41,128 bases of DNA from contig DYKS01000002.1 in the NCBI GenBank assembly GCA_020722485.1, positions 1-41,128 on the forward strand. Direction: 5' to 3'. The notes beneath the pieces were generated by a model that was not told the DNA's origin, searched no databases, and was given only the letters and a program-made list of their open reading frames with translations. Shown here piece by piece: positions 39,324 to 41,128 of the stretch. How positions within the stretch are numbered: the stretch's first letter is position 1; the number at the start of each line of letters is the position of its first letter. Source of the DNA: Candidatus Elulimicrobium sp. Lineage in GTDB: Bacteria; Patescibacteriota; Minisyncoccia; Moranbacterales; UBA9337. Position numbers and translations under genes: made by a program.

Positions 39324-40385
39324 TCAAAACAAAATACTTTTTATTTTTCTCAGCGTTTGATAAATAAAATATTTTCGGCGATCAATAATCAAATCATAAC
39401 TACCCAAAAATTTAAGGGGTATAGCAAAACGAGAAAAACCCAATTTAAATCTTGTGATACCTTGCCAATCATTACTGATAGATTGAAGTTTAGAATTTAT
39501 TTTCACTCCTCCAAAATCATAAAAATCGCATCCGGCTTTCTTTGCGTCTTTTATCGCCTGCCATTGCAATAAATAAGTCGCCATCAAATTTTTGTATTTA
39601 TCGTCCGATGCCCCGTGCAAATAAATAGCTGTATCTATGTAAAAAATCATAATGTTGGCCGCAACTACTTTGCCTTGATATTCCGCCACATATAACTTAA
39701 TAATTTCTGGAGGAATAATTTCAAACATTTTTTGATAATAATTTTTCGGATGCGATTTAATCCCGTTTCTTTTCGAAGTGATTTTTACTAAACGCCAAAA
39801 TTCATTAAAATAAAATTCCTCTTCTTGAATATTCTTATCTTCTTTTATTTTATTTTTATCATTAGGATTTTTAGAATTTGAAAATTGTTTGGAAGCAGAA
39901 AACTGAAAATAGGAAATTACTTTTACTGAAACTCCTCGCCTTTGTGAAAGTTTGATATTGTATCTCGTTTTCGGTTTCATCTCTGCCAAAATTTCTTCCT
40001 CCGACCGAGAAATATCCAGGACAAAAATTTCCTTTGGCTGCATATCGTGCGGCGCTTTGACAATTTTATATCCAATATTTTTTTTTATAAAATTTAAAGT
40101 TTTTTCGTCTTCCGCGTCAAAACGAATCCATCCACTATTATTCTTCCGAGTCAAAACAAAAATTTCCGAAAAAATTTTTTTGACTTTATCATAATCATCG
40201 GAATTCAAAAAATTAAAATCCGGCCGCGGAATATAAAAATATTTTCCCGCTCCCAAAAGCTTATGTTCAATTATATTTAAACAAAAATTTTTATCTCTGA
40301 GAGAAAAAGTCTGTCGGCCAAAACTTTCTTGAAATTTTCGCCATTCTTCGGATTGTAAAAAATTTTTTCGAAAATAACTTTTCAT
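39324..40385 (-). CDS. FemAB-family peptidoglycan interpeptide bridge ligase
   Basis: FemAB/FemX proteins are non-ribosomal, tRNA-dependent ligases that add amino acids to the stem peptide of lipid II. The 353 residues have two GNAT-like folds. Recognisable segments are FLQSEEWRKFQESFGRQ at the start, YFYIPRPDF, MKPKTRYNIKLSQRRGVSVKV, then AIYLHGASDDKYKNLMATYL and AGCDFYDFGGV near the end. A region rich in K, N, S and E (about 165-190, including SASKQFSNSKNPNDKNKIKE) interrupts the second half and looks like a low-complexity insertion. The gene lies 33 bp after ruvA and 3 bp before murE, so it probably shares a transcript and a job with murE. Confidence 0.88.
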   Translation of the reverse strand: MKSYFRKNFLQSEEWRKFQESFGRQTFSLRDKNFCLNIIEHKLLGAGKYFYIPRPDFNFLNSDDYDKVKKIFSEIFVLTRKNNSGWIRFDAEDEKTLNFIKKNIGYKIVKAPHDMQPKEIFVLDISRSEEEILAEMKPKTRYNIKLSQRRGVSVKVISYFQFSASKQFSNSKNPNDKNKIKEDKNIQEEEFYFNEFWRLVKITSKRNGIKSHPKNYYQKMFEIIPPEIIKLYVAEYQGKVVAANIMIFYIDTAIYLHGASDDKYKNLMATYLLQWQAIKDAKKAGCDFYDFGGVKINSKLQSISNDWQGITRFKLGFSRFAIPLKFLGSYDLIIDRRKYFIYQTLRKIKSILF

Positions 40386-40418
40386 ATTTCATATTTTCGC
40401 GCGCCGATTGTCTTGTTT

Positions 40419-40988
40419 TTATTTTCCGATATTTTTTAGCGCCATTTTTATTCGTTCGCTTACATCTTTTATATTTTTAGGAACGGATTTCAACGCTTCG
40501 CGCGCCTCAGAAACCGAATAACCCATACTTTGCAAAGCTTCAATCGCTTCACTGTCGGCTACCGCTTTTTCTTTGTCCGCGCTTGGCATTTCGGCAATTT
40601 TGTTTTTTAATTCCAAAATCACTCGGCTGGCGGTTTTTTTACCCACACCGGAAACGCGAGTCAAAACAGACGCGTCTTCATTAAGCACAGCCGTTTGAAT
40701 CGTTTTTGGTTCCGCGATAGATAAAATTCCCAATGCCGCTTTTGGTCCGATACCGGAAACAGAAATTAAAAGTTCAAACATTTCTTTTTCTTCCAAATCC
40801 AAAAATCCATACAAAGCCAATATATCTTCGCGAACATAAGTGTAAATATGTAAATTTATATCCTTTTTGCTAGCCAACTTGCCGAAAGTATAATCGGTAA
40901 CGAAAATTTTATATCCTACTCCATTTACATCCACTACCGCATAATTATCGCGCAAATATTCAATTTTCCCTTTTATTTTGGCAATCAT
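40419..40988 (-). CDS. ruvA: Holliday junction branch migration protein RuvA
   Basis: RuvA binds Holliday junctions as a tetramer and loads the RuvB motor; ruvB and ruvC are not in this window. The 189 residues show the OB-fold domain (1-62, MIAKIKGKIEYLRDNYAVVDVNGVGYKI), two helix-hairpin-helix motifs (LLISVSGIGPKAALGIL and LTRVSGVGKKTASRVILEL) and the C-terminal RuvB-contacting domain (about 143-189). Length is as expected. It is the first gene of ruvA-femAB-murE, with a strong promoter about 85 nt upstream of the ATG. Confidence 0.97.
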   Translation of the reverse strand: MIAKIKGKIEYLRDNYAVVDVNGVGYKIFVTDYTFGKLASKKDINLHIYTYVREDILALYGFLDLEEKEMFELLISVSGIGPKAALGILSIAEPKTIQTAVLNEDASVLTRVSGVGKKTASRVILELKNKIAEMPSADKEKAVADSEAIEALQSMGYSVSEAREALKSVPKNIKDVSERIKMALKNIGK

Positions 40989-41078
40989 TTTGATAATTTT
41001 AATTGATTTTAAACTTTAAATATTATACTTTAAATAATAAAACTTCTGTAACATTTCAGTATTTAATAATTTACCCTT

Positions 41079-41108
41079 ATTGTATTTTAGTATGCGTATG
41101 ATTGTCAA
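41079..41108 (-). promoter_or_regulatory. Promoter for ruvA-femAB-murE
   Basis: On the minus strand there is a consensus TTGACA (41103-41108), an 18 bp spacer and TACAAT (41079-41084). A second TATAAT lies closer to ruvA (41022-41027) without a good -35. The rest of 40989-41128 holds no gene. Confidence 0.7.
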
Positions 41109-41128
41109 AAAATAAAAGCAATAATTTT

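Noticed and set aside
159..41108. Alternative genetic code (TGA as an amino acid), known in some CPR lineages
   Set aside because: Conserved genes have no internal TGA, and TGA ends vanW, yvcK and the HAD gene at the expected places.

Overview
The window is AT-rich (roughly one third G+C) bacterial chromosome. The gene content points to a candidate-phyla-radiation bacterium (Patescibacteria, most likely a parcubacterial lineage). The clues are an ELP3-type radical SAM/GNAT protein, a FemAB ligase with the FLQSxEW N-terminus, a double-length ThyX, a MurE without its usual N-terminal domain, VanW, PrsW-like and DUF212 membrane proteins, and almost no Shine-Dalgarno sequences. TGA is used as a stop codon (vanW, yvcK, the HAD gene), so the code is standard. 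The taxonomic call is inference; no rRNA gene is present. There is no prophage, CRISPR array or intact transposase. Most of the window is ordinary housekeeping sequence, dense and with short gaps.

Layout. 0.2-2.9 kb: recG (with a palindromic repeat inserted in frame) converging on an alkyladenine DNA glycosylase. 3-6 kb: a GT4 glycosyltransferase, an alpha/beta hydrolase and a DedA protein, all leftward. 6.1-7.7 kb: tRNA-Glu, a sigma-factor-like remnant and tsaD. 7.8-13.5 kb: valS, a PrsW-like membrane protease, hsp20 and vanW. 13.6-17.9 kb: tRNA-Lys and tRNA-Arg, a small PF04020 membrane protein, a GH1 / EamA transporter / membrane-anchored glycosidase operon, and tRNA-Asn. 17.9-20.8 kb (leftward): a Trm9-like methyltransferase, uppP and folD, followed by a truncated orotate-phosphoribosyltransferase-like gene of foreign appearance. 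20.8-23.5 kb: elp3 and yjbQ. 23.5-27.7 kb (leftward): leuS, yvcK and a HAD phosphatase. 27.8-30.2 kb: miaB-miaA. 30.4-36.1 kb (leftward): kinase, dCMP deaminase, paralogous kinase, a terminator, then thyX, a tmk-like kinase, a MazG-like gene and gatB. 36.3-37.9 kb: a Tat-signal lytic transglycosylase and DUF212 diverging from a palindromic promoter. 38-41 kb (leftward): ruvA-femAB-murE.

How the genes work together. (1) tRNA and translation: valS, leuS, gatB, tsaD, miaA, miaB, and an Elp3/Trm9-like pair that could make mcm5U34, together with tRNA-Glu(UUC) and tRNA-Arg(UCU), the classic Trm9 substrates in yeast. (2) Thymidylate supply: dCMP deaminase makes dUMP, ThyX makes dTMP, and the Tmk-like and two other P-loop kinases phosphorylate deoxynucleotides, with a MazG-like NTP pyrophosphohydrolase alongside. 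(3) Envelope: murE, femAB, uppP, lytic transglycosylase, vanW, GT4 and DedA.

The least explained signals are noncoding or mobile-like. They are a four-copy family of about 120-180 bp intergenic repeats built round an ATTCCC-N8-GGGAAT palindrome, a different palindrome inside recG, a pair of 66/67 bp elements each placed upstream of a short reading frame, perfect inverted repeats at vanW and between the transglycosylase and DUF212, and the foreign fragment behind tRNA-Asn.
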